In this document: piece after piece, positions 12,946-25,205 of the stretch
Layout: every line of letters starts with the position of its first letter
Position numbering within the stretch: position 1 is the stretch's first letter
The notes under the pieces: generated by a model
The model's input: only the letters and a program-made list of their open reading frames with translations
Databases searched by the model: none
Told to the model about the DNA's origin: nothing
From: Saxidomus purpurata
Lineage: Eukaryota > Mollusca > Bivalvia > Venerida > Veneridae
NCBI GenBank assembly: GCA_022818135.1
Contig: JAFMSR010000002.1
Span: 51,915,512-51,979,511, forward strand
DNA length: 64,000 nt
Direction of reading: 5' to 3'
Program-made: the position numbers and the translations under genes

Positions 12946-13599
12946 AGAGATTTACATGAAGACGTTAGTTTATTGACTAACTAGCCTGTCCTAGTTGCAA
13001 ATTTTGCGTGACAGACATTCAACTGCGGTGTAACACCCGTGTATCTTACATGTAAGTCTATTCTTTTTGCATGATTGCCATCGGGAAATAATGAATAATT
13101 AATAATTCACCAGAATAAAATCAACAATTTCGTCTTTCAATACTTACACAAATTAATTTACAAAATGAAACTCACTTATTTACAATTACTGAAAAACAAA
13201 AAAAAACATTAAGGCAGATAAATAACTTTTTCATAGTAAATATGTTATCACTTATTGTGTAGTTCATAATAACTATCATACAAATGACGTTATATTATTC
13301 ACGATGGGAATCAAGCATCCGGGGTGAAAAGCTAAATGGAAAACATGTTAACTTTGGGGCAAAAACACACCCTAAGTGTACATGTACATCATAACAACTG
13401 TAGGTTTCAATAAGTCTTAACCTAACTACAAAGCAAAACAACAACAGTTTCGCAGTAGGAGCTGATTTTATAGCAATAGGAGCTGATTTTATTGAGACAC
13501 AGTAGGTTGCTGCAGGAACACAGGGAGCAAACATATTACACAAAAGACAAAAACTTTATGCTTACAAACATATTGTTGAGTATTAAGATACTAATAATC
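12946..13599. other. Intergenic, nothing recognised
   Basis: AT-rich. Contains a short direct duplication 'taggagctgattttat' near 13457 and 13478. No gene seen. Confidence 0.45.
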
Positions 13600-13920
13600 A
13601 TTATTCTAACGCAGTACCGATGTGACGTCGTTTCTGATTGGTGACGTCGTTTAAATTTGCGACTATTAAATAACGTATATATAGTCGCAAACTTCAAACG
13701 GCGTTTTAATTATCGCATTTAGACACATTGTGCGTTAGAAAAGGGATAACTATTTTAAATTAGTGATTTTGATATTTGCGACCGTATATACGGTTTTAAT
13801 GGTCGCAAACAGTTTTAACAGCTCCGGCTAACGCTGTCGCCGTTAAAAATATTTGCAACCATTAAAAACCGTATATACAGTTGCAAATATCAAAATTACA
13901 AAACAGTTATTCCTACATTT
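13600..13920. repeat. Compound inverted repeat around 'gtatatacggtt' cores
   Basis: Arms 13745-13812 and 13850-13912 are near reverse complements (gatatttgcgaccgtatata and its complement with a few changes). A further hairpin (tgcgactat...atagtcgca) lies at 13658-13690. TTCTAACGCA at 13603 pairs with TGCGTTAGAA at about 13731. Two TGACGTCG words sit 20 bp apart near 13622. Probably a MITE. Confidence 0.65.
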
Positions 13921-16817
13921 CATATCGAACTTTTATGATATATCTATATACCATTGAACATTCATAATTCAATAACCGCAGTATAAAATATGTACTAAAT
14001 CTCTTTTGAAAACTTTTGATTGTGTAAATGTCTGTTAAATTTATCGAGGTGCAACATGCTGACAATTAGGACATACTACGCTTGTGTCAATTTTTATTGA
14101 CTTCTGGCAAGTGGTTACTGGGAAATAACATCCCTATCTACACTACATGTAAGAAATAATCAAAGGGTAATAACTCAATGAATCAAAATAATGAAATACT
14201 GATGGAGGACGATTTTGGGAGATGTCAGCTTGCGAAAACTGAGGTACGATGTAGGGTAAGGCGCTATTTAAGCAGTTTAATAGCACACACTTCTCTGGTA
14301 CAAACCAATATGATTATAGCTGTTACAAATGTGATAATGACGTGATTACACAATCATGTAAGGAAAAGGAAGTTACAAAGGTATGCGTTAAAATACATGC
14401 TGTTCATATGCATACGGCTTGAAATCGGCGGGGCAATATCGGCAGGCAATTATTTAGCGTTTTTGAGATGGTGTCTGAAGTTGGAGCATCATCGCACACA
14501 CAACCGCCAAAGTTATAACATTTTAAAGTATTTAAAATGGTCTCCAGTTTAAAGGAGTGTCTTATTTTAGTGTCTTCGGAACTGTGACTTTCATGACGTC
14601 GATCTTTTGTAGCGTTTTTACACATACGTAAAAGTCAAGGCAAATATTGCTTGACATTTTATTAAATCCATGCAGTGAAGAAATATGGTATCATTCCATA
14701 TTATATACGTGTTATATGTGTTGTATAAGTACTTGTTACACGAGCGCATGAGGAAGTTTTTTTTTTCAGTAATAAGCTTTTCATTGGCACATGTGATAAA
14801 CAGCTGATGATGAGATGACACATATGAACTACATGACCTGTGTGAAGTAACTATAGTAATTGTAGTATGTATCGATACAAAATAGATGATAATTATTTGA
14901 TAATTCAATCATGTCCTTTTGTAGTCATCAAATCATTCAAATCAAAGTTTATTTCATGTCGGTATATCAGTACAATAAACATTAGCTATATGAATAGATA
15001 CAGACCGACTATTTAACAACATCAGATATAACAATACAAACAATTCATGGAAGCAATATTATTAGTAACATGTATGGTGTTGGGCCCAGTATTCGTGGTA
15101 GGTCCAGAATTCGTGGTATTTAGGCAGTTTGTTCTGTCCCCATTGCTCTCATTAAATAAAACAACTGAAGTAAACCAAACTGTAAATATGTTCCAGTTGA
15201 TGATGTCCGTTGATATCCGTTACGAAAATTTGGTGTTCTTATACCTGAAGTGTTGCTTCAGGTACTCCCAAAGTGTGTCTGAACATTTGTTTAATTATTG
15301 AAATGATTGCTTTTTTAAAACTGGTACTGGAAGAATAGTTGACTGTTTGTTTACATATAATCAACTGATTTTGATTCACAAGACATAACAATATAATTCC
15401 ATACAAGATTCTAAAATATCATATGGGACACTTCTGTTGCAATGTAACTTTTTGATTGACCCACGAATTCTGGTGCACATATTCCTGTGACGTCAAAGGT
15501 CAACACACTTAATATTTTGGAAGCTGTGTAAACAATGTGACAATCGGCATAAATAAAGTAAATCGTATGTTAAATGTTAGATGTTCTTGGTTATATTTTG
15601 ACCTTGTTTGTTTCTTTGTTTATTGTTTAGTACTCCGTAGTGTTATAAATGGTTCTAATTACCACGAAACTGGGCCAACCAGCATATAGAAACCTGTTAA
15701 GAAATCAAACATTTATTATTATAGCACAATAATGGAGCATGAAAAACGTATTTACTTTAGATTAAAAAAGATTAAAAATATCACATAGTAGCATAAATAT
15801 ATAAAGTTAATATATAAGTTAGTAAAAGGTTTCTAAGAATTGACACTATTAGTATAAAATTATATATTATTAAGTTTCTTAGCCTAGTACATTAAATCTT
15901 TGAAATAAGTCTAATGTAGATAAAATCTAATTTAACTATGGTATTAAATAATGAGTTACTGTAAAAAAATCCATTGGTTATTAAATATGTACTTATTTTA
16001 ATTTTAATAAAAGTAATCAACTTTCCCTTACATAACATGAACATACATTACATATATTAGAGGTAGTATACATGGAGGGCAGATAAAGTTAAAATGAAGT
16101 TAAAATCTGTGAGAAACTTACTGATCTTGACCTAGGATGATAAACTGCCTTAAGATTTAGAATAAGAAACCGAAAGCAATATGAACACAATAGTGTGACC
16201 GATAAAAAGAGAATAAGAACATTTATCCCCCCTCCCAAAACCAGGTTTGGAAAGAACTGATGAGGAATTTCCTCACAGTACATAACTAGCGGACAACAAT
16301 AGCTGCAATAAATACGGAAATAATAAGTAAATAATTGAACAATCAGAACTATCCAGTTACAACACGTAAATTGAAAAGGACATAACAAAGGGAACTATAG
16401 AATATAAAAGGTATGAATGTGAGCAATACTAACTGAAACTAAATCTGAAAATATACAGAAACTGAAACAAACTGAAAATTATACTTCTTAACTTGTGCTA
16501 CAAGAACATCTGCAACTCTTTCCGTCCCACAATCCAATCAAGCTCTGGAACTGACTTACTGAAATGTTGAGTAGTGATCTATTGTGTAACATTTGTGATA
16601 AGGTTGTACAATTTAAGCGGTTGCTAGGTTACGAACTTCATGTTGCTTTTAGTGAAAACTGTAAACAAAATAGCGGTATTGTGTTCTTTGTTTAAGCTCA
16701 AACCAGCGAAACAAGACCTATCTTTAACAAAATGGTCGGTGCAATTTTGAGTATATGCACGCAATTGGTAGCTAAATTTTATAGAAACAAATAATTTAGA
16801 AAAGTACATGTACACCT
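13921..16817. other. Intergenic, nothing recognised
   Basis: AT-rich, multiply stopped. The longest frames have no domain signature and no convincing splice sites. Confidence 0.5.
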
Positions 16818-16905
16818 AGACCGGGAACGTACCCATGGCCCTTCACTTACAGAGATGTTAGACCGAATGCTCTCCCGACTGAGCTAAGCGTCCACTTGCC
16901 GAGTT
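16818..16905 (-). mobile_element. tRNA-derived SINE head
   Basis: The minus strand contains CTTAGCTCAGTCGGGAGAGC (a good A box) and, about 40 bp on, GGGTACGTTCCC (a B box with a substitution). Stem pairing is broken, so a functional tRNA is unlikely. Confidence 0.6.
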
Positions 16906-17572
16906 GCTCTTAAAAGGTTGTAATTCAATATGTACTGTGACATGTGCATCAGGAAAACAAACCTAATCCTTGTTTCTCTTATTATATATGTTTCTCGAGT
17001 TATTGACTGCTATTCACTGGCTGAGAAAGTATAATTACTTTACATGTAGACAGATATGAATTACATGTACATACATACTTAATTATAAACGCATTCAAGA
17101 AATACTGAAAACGCAAGAGTATTTATAGGCCTGTCTCATTCGGCATTACCCAGTCAAAAGGTACCGTCCAGCGTATTTTTTTCCATTCAAAAAATATTAT
17201 TCATTCTACTTGTCATTTCATTGGCGGATGAAATATTCAAAACTTCCCGTCAAAAGTAAGCTTAATACGGCTGCACCGAAACAAAGCAATGCTCTTATTG
17301 CTTGTTGGAAGTTAATTTAACGATGAATCTATGTCTGCAGCGTGAATAAAGGAAATTTCCTTTCGACTGTCATAATTGGATATCGGATTCTCAGTGGTCA
17401 GGTTTTAAGCGTTGTGCACCTGATACACGTCGTTCACATGGAACTCTGACAATGACAAATGTTTTATCGATAGTGGTTGTACAAAAGTCGTTGTTTCATT
17501 GTTTAGATTATCATCAAACAGACTAGACAAAGTAGATTGTTATCGTTTAGGAAAAACGTTAAAACGTAAAAC
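16906..17572 (+). other. Upstream region of the opsin gene
   Basis: Holds the presumed promoter and 5' UTR of the opsin exon that begins at 17573. I could not define a TATA box, initiator or upstream non-coding exon. An in-frame TAA at 17567-17569 closes the frame one codon before the ATG. Confidence 0.4.
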
Positions 17573-17666
17573 ATGAATCAAAGTGAACTGAATTCTTCAG
17601 AACTCGCCTTGGAGAGTCTTTCATACACAGGACATGTTCTTATTGGAACTCTGTTGATAATATTTG
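17573..17666 (+). CDS. Opsin GPCR, exon 1 (N-terminal tail and start of TM1)
   Basis: The exon encodes residues 1-31 plus the first base of codon 32. The extracellular tail starts MNQSELNSS and has two N-glycosylation sequons (N2-Q-S, N7-S-S), as opsin N-termini often do. It is followed by YTGHVLIGTLLIIF, the start of TM1. The ATG has A at -3 and an in-frame stop one codon upstream, which fixes the start. The exon ends at a gtaagag donor in phase 1. Joining that base to exon 2 gives an alanine and continues TM1 smoothly into IVSAIGNSLVL. The exon is 31 kb from exon 2, so the link rests on phase, hydrophobicity and topology. A transcript would settle it. No recognisable repeat underlies the exon. 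Confidence 0.72.
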
Positions 17667-17741
17667 GTAAGAGATGTCATGATTTTTACAATAATTTTTA
17701 TTTCTATTTAGAAAGATAGCATGTATTAAAACAGCATCATT

Positions 17742-18131
17742 TTAAAGCTGCTTGTTCTTAGTTTCATGTGAAAAACATAATGTCTCACAAATGACATAAT
17801 AAAACGTAAAATGTAAAAGTAATGGCGAAAATCAACAACACGCCAAGTAAAAATCAACAATGTGATAGTAATTTGAGAAAATCTATTGAAAATGTAGGTA
17901 AATTCAATTTGACGACACCGGTACTGTATCACTGTATGTTCGTCTTTGGATTTCAAACGCGTTTGCGACGCATTATGCTTTGGTACCGTATAATTTCACA
18001 AAAACAGTAATACTTTACAGTAATTTATACTTGAACCATTTTCATTTGATGAAGTCGTTCTAAAATTATGATACTTTCAGACAGTTCAGAGAACCTTATT
18101 TTTCACCAAATTTAAAAGAGAACAACTTTAA
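17742..18131. mobile_element. TTAA-flanked MITE copy in opsin intron 1
   Basis: TTAA at both edges, with a diverged terminus agctgcttgttcttag. The body is homologous in reverse to the copies at 31499 and 41178. Shared landmarks are 'ggcgaaaatcaacaacac', a cac(c)ggtactgta block and the palindrome-like caaacgcgtttgcgacgc. It lies 76 bp past the exon 1 donor. Confidence 0.65.
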
Positions 18132-20217
18132 TTCGAAAATGAATTGCCCAGAGGGGTCTTTGCATAAAAATATTTATTATTTACATGTAGCTACAGTGAT
18201 TCGGCTTATAATAGCATTCATCAGTTTATTTTTATAGGCAAATAAAAGACTATGCGTTGTTTTAAAATTATGAAACTAAAATATGATTTTACAGAACATG
18301 ACTTTTGCCGCTTTCCATCTGTTTAGAACTGTATTTTCATTTTCTTTTGAACAAAATATACAGCTTTTAGCTACCAGTGCACACCATTTTGATTTTTACC
18401 GGAACGAATCACATCTGATTACCACTGATTTAAAACAGAACACGCTCTGTAATCTACATTTGTCATGCAATAACATTGGCTCAAAATGACTTAGAATGTG
18501 TATTGCCACGAGTTTAATTATGGGTAAATTTGGTTAGTACAGTGAAACCTTCCTATGACAGTCAGCAGTAGGCCAGGAGGTGGCCGTTTCTCAGAGAGTA
18601 CTGTATACTTCACAGTGGAATTTTTCTGGTTAGCGATTTAACTGGAAAACATTCATATGTGTCCAAATATTAAAGCATCTCTCAGAAAGCTTGTTGTTAG
18701 TAATAAATACTTAATTAGGCTGCAGTTAATCTAGTAATAAAATTATAAAATGCACTAAAATCTTGATAATGTATGTAAAAGTTAGTAAACTATGTTTTAA
18801 AGGTCCATTACTTAGACCAAATTGAATATTCTGGAATTGAAACAGGAAAATACAGTTTGAAACTGGTTTATAAAACTTTACAATAGCCGTGGAGTATTCC
18901 CCTGTTTGTAATACTGCTGCAGAAAAACGAGTGAATGCTTTTGTATCTCCTTAGATTGACCTGGGTGGTCTTTTTGTCCTACTCTCGCTTTATTGCATAT
19001 GTCAACAGTCAAAATATACGTTGCAGATGATTGGAAATGAAATTCTTTCAACTTGGTTTAAAAATAGACATACTTATTCATATACAGCCTATTTACAGCC
19101 TCTTTCTGTGAGATTTTTGAAAACTGGAAAACCTACTTTCGTTTTTGAAAATACAAAATATAATGTATCAATTCTTTTGTAAAACTCCAATTTTCAACAC
19201 AATATGGTCAAATTCGATGCAGTGTGTCACATTTACCTTCTGAGAAGACGCTTGTTACAACTCAGGCTTAAAAAGAAAGTTCGATTTGGTCTTAGTAATG
19301 GACCTTTGAGGAAGCTACTGTGGAATATGTAAGATTTATTATGCGTTGTTATAAGCGAAATACAATAGCATCTAGGGAAAAAAGATGAAAATAGAAACGA
19401 CAGCACACCGGTCGCTTACCGAAGAGAGATAAGTTGGTCTTTTAGGCAGACAATAATGTGCCTGTTAGCTGGACTTAAGATTAAGAGATGAAAAAAATGT
19501 ACTGGGGAAATTAAATTGGCAATCGTCGTTTGGCGGTGATCGTTCATAGCGGTTGGTCTGTATAAATATGACCAGACATTAATTTATAAAGTTAAAACTC
19601 TGTGAACCTCATTCTTTTTTTTAAAACAATTGCACTTGCCTTTTATTGAGACCCTGTTTTATTATTATTCAATTAACCGGATAATTATTCAAGTTATAGG
19701 CCCTGAAAAAACAATTTTGCTAAAAATCGTGGTCACTTACTGTGTAATCACAGTTTTACTAATGTATCGATTTTGTCATAAACCTATACCAACTAAGCAG
19801 ACAACGTTTCTGAGGTCACTTCAGACAGGATAATATTACGGCCGTGAAAGTGACTGGTTGTCAGATACACCAGTATCTTGTACACAGCAGTTTTTGTATC
19901 GGGAAGGTTATCAGACATATGTTTATTTTTGTCACACATACACTTATTTAACATATGAGGTTGTTTCTTCGTTTTAGCCGGTATATTTACTACATGTACA
20001 AGCACAACACATTTGCAAAGAAATAAAAGAAATGAAGACTCGTGTGACGATTGTCTAAACCATATCTTAAAATATTTTACGTATAATGTGTTATATCGCT
20101 TATACACGTATATTAATTATCTGCATCAATTTTACGGAATGTCGGCATTTACCTTTAATGTTCTTTTACATCATATTTTAAATGACATTTATCAAAGACT
20201 TTTACTCCTTAAAAGGA
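18132..20217. other. Intron 1, nothing recognised
   Basis: AT-rich intronic sequence without a supported exon or clear repeat. Confidence 0.45.
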
Positions 20218-20351
20218 AGCTATGTTGAACCGTATATGTCCCGGAACGTATATATCACACGTGTGTGATATATTCGACCGTAAATATAACACGTGTTTAA
20301 TGTGACATATTCGTTTGGTCATTTTTGACAGTTTACACCGAACGTATATGT

Positions 20352-20466
20352 CTTTTTCACACGTGTGATATATTCGGTCGAATTTTTCACACGCGTGATA
20401 TATTCGGTCGAATTTTTCACACGCGTGATATATTCGGTCGAATCTTTCACACGTTTGATATATTCA
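20352..20466. repeat. 30-bp subterminal tandem repeat
   Basis: Four near-identical 30-bp units, each containing ttcacacgygtgatatattc and ggtcgaa. The central ACACGYGTGA is itself palindromic. Confidence 0.9.
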
Positions 20467-20764
20467 TTCTGGTCATTTTGACAGTTTACACCGAAACTTA
20501 TTTGTGATACTTTAGTGTATAAAACTACTAATTATACTTTTGTAGGAAGTGGGTGGCAAGGCACCCGTCCCTGGGCCGTTTGCCGGAGCCGTTGTAACAA
20601 TGTTTAGGAACCCCATAGAATAATAACCCCGGTCATTATTTTTTTGAAGAATAGTGACCCCCAGGAACTATGACTGATTTTAGGTGGATTTGAATCGAAG
20701 AAACTAAATGTTACACAAAGGATATTGTAGCTGCAGGGAAATAAAAAGAGATACTATTGTTTAT

Positions 20765-21268
20765 TCACAATTTTCAATCCTGTGTTTGACCTTTAACCTC
20801 TTAGTGTGACCTTGACCTTAGACCTAGGGACCTGGTTCTTGCACAATACACCCTGTCTTATAATGGTATGAAAATTCTTCAGTACATCCTTCAGTACAGA
20901 ATCTCATTCTTCAATTTGACCTTTAACCTCAAACTGTGACCTTGACCGTAGACATAGGGATTTGTTCATCTGTATGACTCTTCGTCTCATTAAGGTAGAC
21001 ATTTATGCATTGTTACATCAATGTCCCTTCAAGTATATAGAAGAAATGCTCCAGACAAAGTCATTCTTAATTCGACAAATGACACTCCTTCTCATTGAGG
21101 TTAACATTTATGCCAAATATAAACACGATTGCTCCTTGCATGTCAAAGTTATGGTCCGGACAAAATCAGTCTGGACGGACGCACGGGCTCACAGACGCAC
21201 GGATGCACATACACCGACTGCCAAAAGCGGCGACTATGTCGAGCTCACCGCAAGTGGGCTCGACAAAA
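20765..21268 (-). mobile_element. Pearl-like element nested in the TIR element
   Basis: Two units with 'tgtgaccttgacc' (TGACCTTGA at 20807-20815 and 20937-20945), then a ggacggacgcacgg tract. The right terminus is a hairpin (gtcgagctcaccgcaagtgg and its pairing half up to 21265). Its position between the inverted ends of the surrounding element indicates later insertion or capture. Confidence 0.65.
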
Positions 21269-22019
21269 ATGATCGAGGGTCATTACCATCTTACGGTTAC
21301 TTTACATTGTTTCACCGGCCATCAAATATATCAAGTTTGATATGTCTTTAATCTGTGATAAATGTATTGTGTTATACAGAAAAAAATGTATAGTGATGTT
21401 TTATAATGAATGCTGTTCTGAGATAATTTCCTGTTAATAATTACCACTCAAGGGCCACACGAACGCAGTCGATAACTTTCAAAAGTACCCGATCGAAATT
21501 TGACCAAACATTATTTATACAAATTAAAGACATAATACAGACCACACCTTCGAGTGGGAATGTTTAGTTCCCATACAATGTGTTGGGACCGATCGGATCG
21601 ACTTGGTTGTGTTAAGCAGAATCTATGCGGCATAACTTAATCAACCATATTTGATTGTTTTAAATATGTTCTTTTTTCAAATTGATCACAATGTGACGTA
21701 TTCGTTGAAAATTTCGTTTTTATCTGCTCTTTTCTGCATGTGAGATATTCGTTTTCGTGTTCCTATAAAATTCGAAGTCAAACGTATACATCACATATTA
21801 TGTGCCATATACATGTACGTTTCACGCGAAGACTATTTTCGACCGAATATATCACATGTGTGACATATGCGGTCGAATTTTTCTCTCGTGTGATATATAC
21901 GTTCCGGGACATATACGGTTCAACAAAGCTAGTTACCAAAGTTTCAACCTACATATTTGGATCTGCACAAGAGTAATTTGCTTAGATACGATTTCTTTAA
22001 GGAATACGTTAGTTTCAAA

Positions 22020-22097
22020 GTTTAACTTTTACATTTTATGCTTGAATATATCATTTTGGAGAAACGTTTTTTTCACCCGAATGAGCGAGCAGCTTTT
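22020..22097. mobile_element. Terminal fragment of the TTAA MITE
   Basis: Ends in gagcgagcagcttttaa. Upstream, 'acattttatg' and 'atatcattttggaga' match the right end of the copy at 57136-57456. Confidence 0.6.
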
Positions 22098-22448
22098 AAA
22101 AGTGCCTTTTCGTGTTATTTCAAGTACATCTAAGTTTTGAAAATAATGCTTTGTCTATTGAACACCTCATTTCCTCATTTCATTGCAATATTATAACACT
22201 TTAAGAATCATTTGATATATTATACATTAAAAGAAATCAAAACATAGTATTTAGCGTTGTTTGTCACTTAATAGTAAACCACATGTAAACTCTGGTTTTG
22301 GGTTGTCCATTGCAGCAACTTAAGATATTTGTCAAATAGAGTTTCTAAAATTAGCTTTTTTTCAGAGCACATGTTAAACGTGCATTCTGCGCATTTGATT
22401 CTGGACAGTAAAAGCATAAATGAATTAATAAACGGCGCTAGCTATCAT

Positions 22449-23480
22449 TAATCAAAGCGCTGTGAGCGCTGAAGGCCTGGGGGCTATAGGTTAACTCCCC
22501 GAAAAACAACTTTTGACCTACGTGTTCTGCGTTGAATCTTACCTAAAGCGCGGGTCGAAATGTGCAGAGGACGAAATTCAATATATGACACAGAATGAAT
22601 GATTCACAAATATATGGGTGACAGGGAAGTTTGTTTTATTATGAAATGTACGTTAAATGAAAAATAATCACATAGTCAACATTATAAAATGTTTAAGCCA
22701 GTACAAATAATTCGATCTGCGCTTTGTACCGCTTCAAGCGATATGATCTGATGATGTGGATCGAAAATTATTGTGTACCAATGACAAGACCTTGAAACAG
22801 AAATAAACAAAGCAATACCAGCAATGAAATATAAATACAGTACTGTACAATGTGTATAACAGAGAAAACCAAAAATGATTCTGGGTTACCTTGTAGTTGT
22901 AATCAGTGAAACCGTTCACTGGGCCTCGACATGCAGCGTCCTCGATAAATGGCGGGTTATTTTGATCACGTAAGTTCCTTCTCGGGAATGTACGTAAATT
23001 ATATCTTTTTTTAGAGACATTTATTTTTAGGTAAATATATATGTAATCGTTCGTAAATAACAAAGTTGTCAATGAAATAACATCGGAAATTTGAAAATCA
23101 AACTACAAACTCTTATATCGAGCTTCGTACGTTTTCGTAAATTTCCGTAAATATCCGTACTTTTCCGTGATATGCATATGATTATCTTCCGTAATCAGCT
23201 AACAGCGCATTAATTTCTAAAACAGAAAAAATGTGTAATGCAGCCCGTAAGCTATATACCTTCCTGCAGTCGTTTGAAGTTTTATGTACTATTTTTACTT
23301 GTAACATGTTCTTATCATATGCGGCATTCAAACAGAAGATTGATCTGGTCTGTCTTGCACTACTTTCGCATAGCGCATGTTTACAGTTGTTATTCGCACA
23401 TAGCACGGTTAAAATTCTTGCAGGGTTTGAAATGTGGTATACTAACTTAGGCCTTGGGGACTTTCAGTCCCCAGGCCAAA
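22449..23480 (+). mobile_element. 1-kb hairpin-ended dispersed element, copy A
   Basis: Near-identical to 34882-35892 and to the reverse complement of 43842-44857. The left end is the hairpin agcgctgtgagcgct followed by gaaggcctgggggctatagg. The right end is a near-perfect palindrome (ccttggggactttcagtccc flanked by ggcc). On the minus strand all copies hold a short frame with GPVNGFTDYNYK followed by gtaacc, but it is interrupted or divergent between copies and unrecognised. No transposase seen, so a non-autonomous element is the best reading. Confidence 0.85.
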
Positions 23481-23919
23481 AATGACTCATTCATTTTGAT
23501 GTTGTATGTAATTGCTGAATTGCTACAGAAATAGAAATGTTAAACTTAAGTTGGATTTTAAACTTAGCTGTCCTTGAGTTATCAATTTCTCTGTAAAAAA
23601 ATTATGGTGTTATCCTGACTGAAGAAGAATAATATTATAAGTATAATATGGATTATTGACGGAGTATACGACCTCTTTTAACCTGTTGAATTGATATAAC
23701 CCAAGCAGTTAACCGTATCCTTTCAACCCAGTCATGGATCTATATAACGCATTTATAATACTGCAGATTTATTTGGAAGACAAGAGAACTTCTTTAATTG
23801 TTGTCGAAATATTCATGTTATATATATAACTGACAAAAAGGCGAAAGTTACCCACGTGAGCCCCTGAACATTTTACCTTCGTATGATTTAAACTTAAAAC
23901 AAAGTTTACAGAGCTTATC
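23481..23919. other. Intron 1, nothing recognised
   Basis: AT-rich sequence with no supported feature. Confidence 0.45.
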
Positions 23920-23968
23920 TAATAATAATAATAATAATAATAATAATAAGAAGAAGAAGAAGAAGAAA
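23920..23968. repeat. (AAT)n/(AAG)n microsatellite
   Basis: About nine AAT triplets run directly into about six AAG triplets. Confidence 0.95.
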
Positions 23969-23989
23969 AGAATACTAATCTCTTTATTT

Positions 23990-25205
<1,216 letters not shown>

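Larger units (their letters stand above)
20218..21930. mobile_element. 1.7-kb element with about 40-bp terminal inverted repeats
   Basis: The left end (about 20222-20262) reads ttgaaccgtatatgtcccgg and continues to a cacacg block. The right end (21889-21928) is its near-exact reverse complement. Subterminal sequence on both sides repeats 'tgtgatatattcggtcgaa'-type words. No transposase frame was seen, and a separate tandem-repeat element (20765-21268) sits inside. Related fragments lie at 24829-24856 and 34230-34360. The superfamily is not assignable from the termini alone. Confidence 0.75.

Noticed and set aside
16818..16905. Possible functional tRNA gene on the minus strand
   Set aside because: The A box is good, but the B box is altered and the stems do not pair, so it is a SINE head.
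20962..21351. 129-codon plus-strand frame, longest in the window after the homopolymers are set aside
   Set aside because: It runs through the nested tandem-repeat element, including the ggacggacgcacgg tract and terminal hairpin, and has no protein signature.
22734..23072. 112-codon minus-strand frame
   Set aside because: It lies in the dispersed 1-kb element. The other two copies break or alter it, and no known domain is present.
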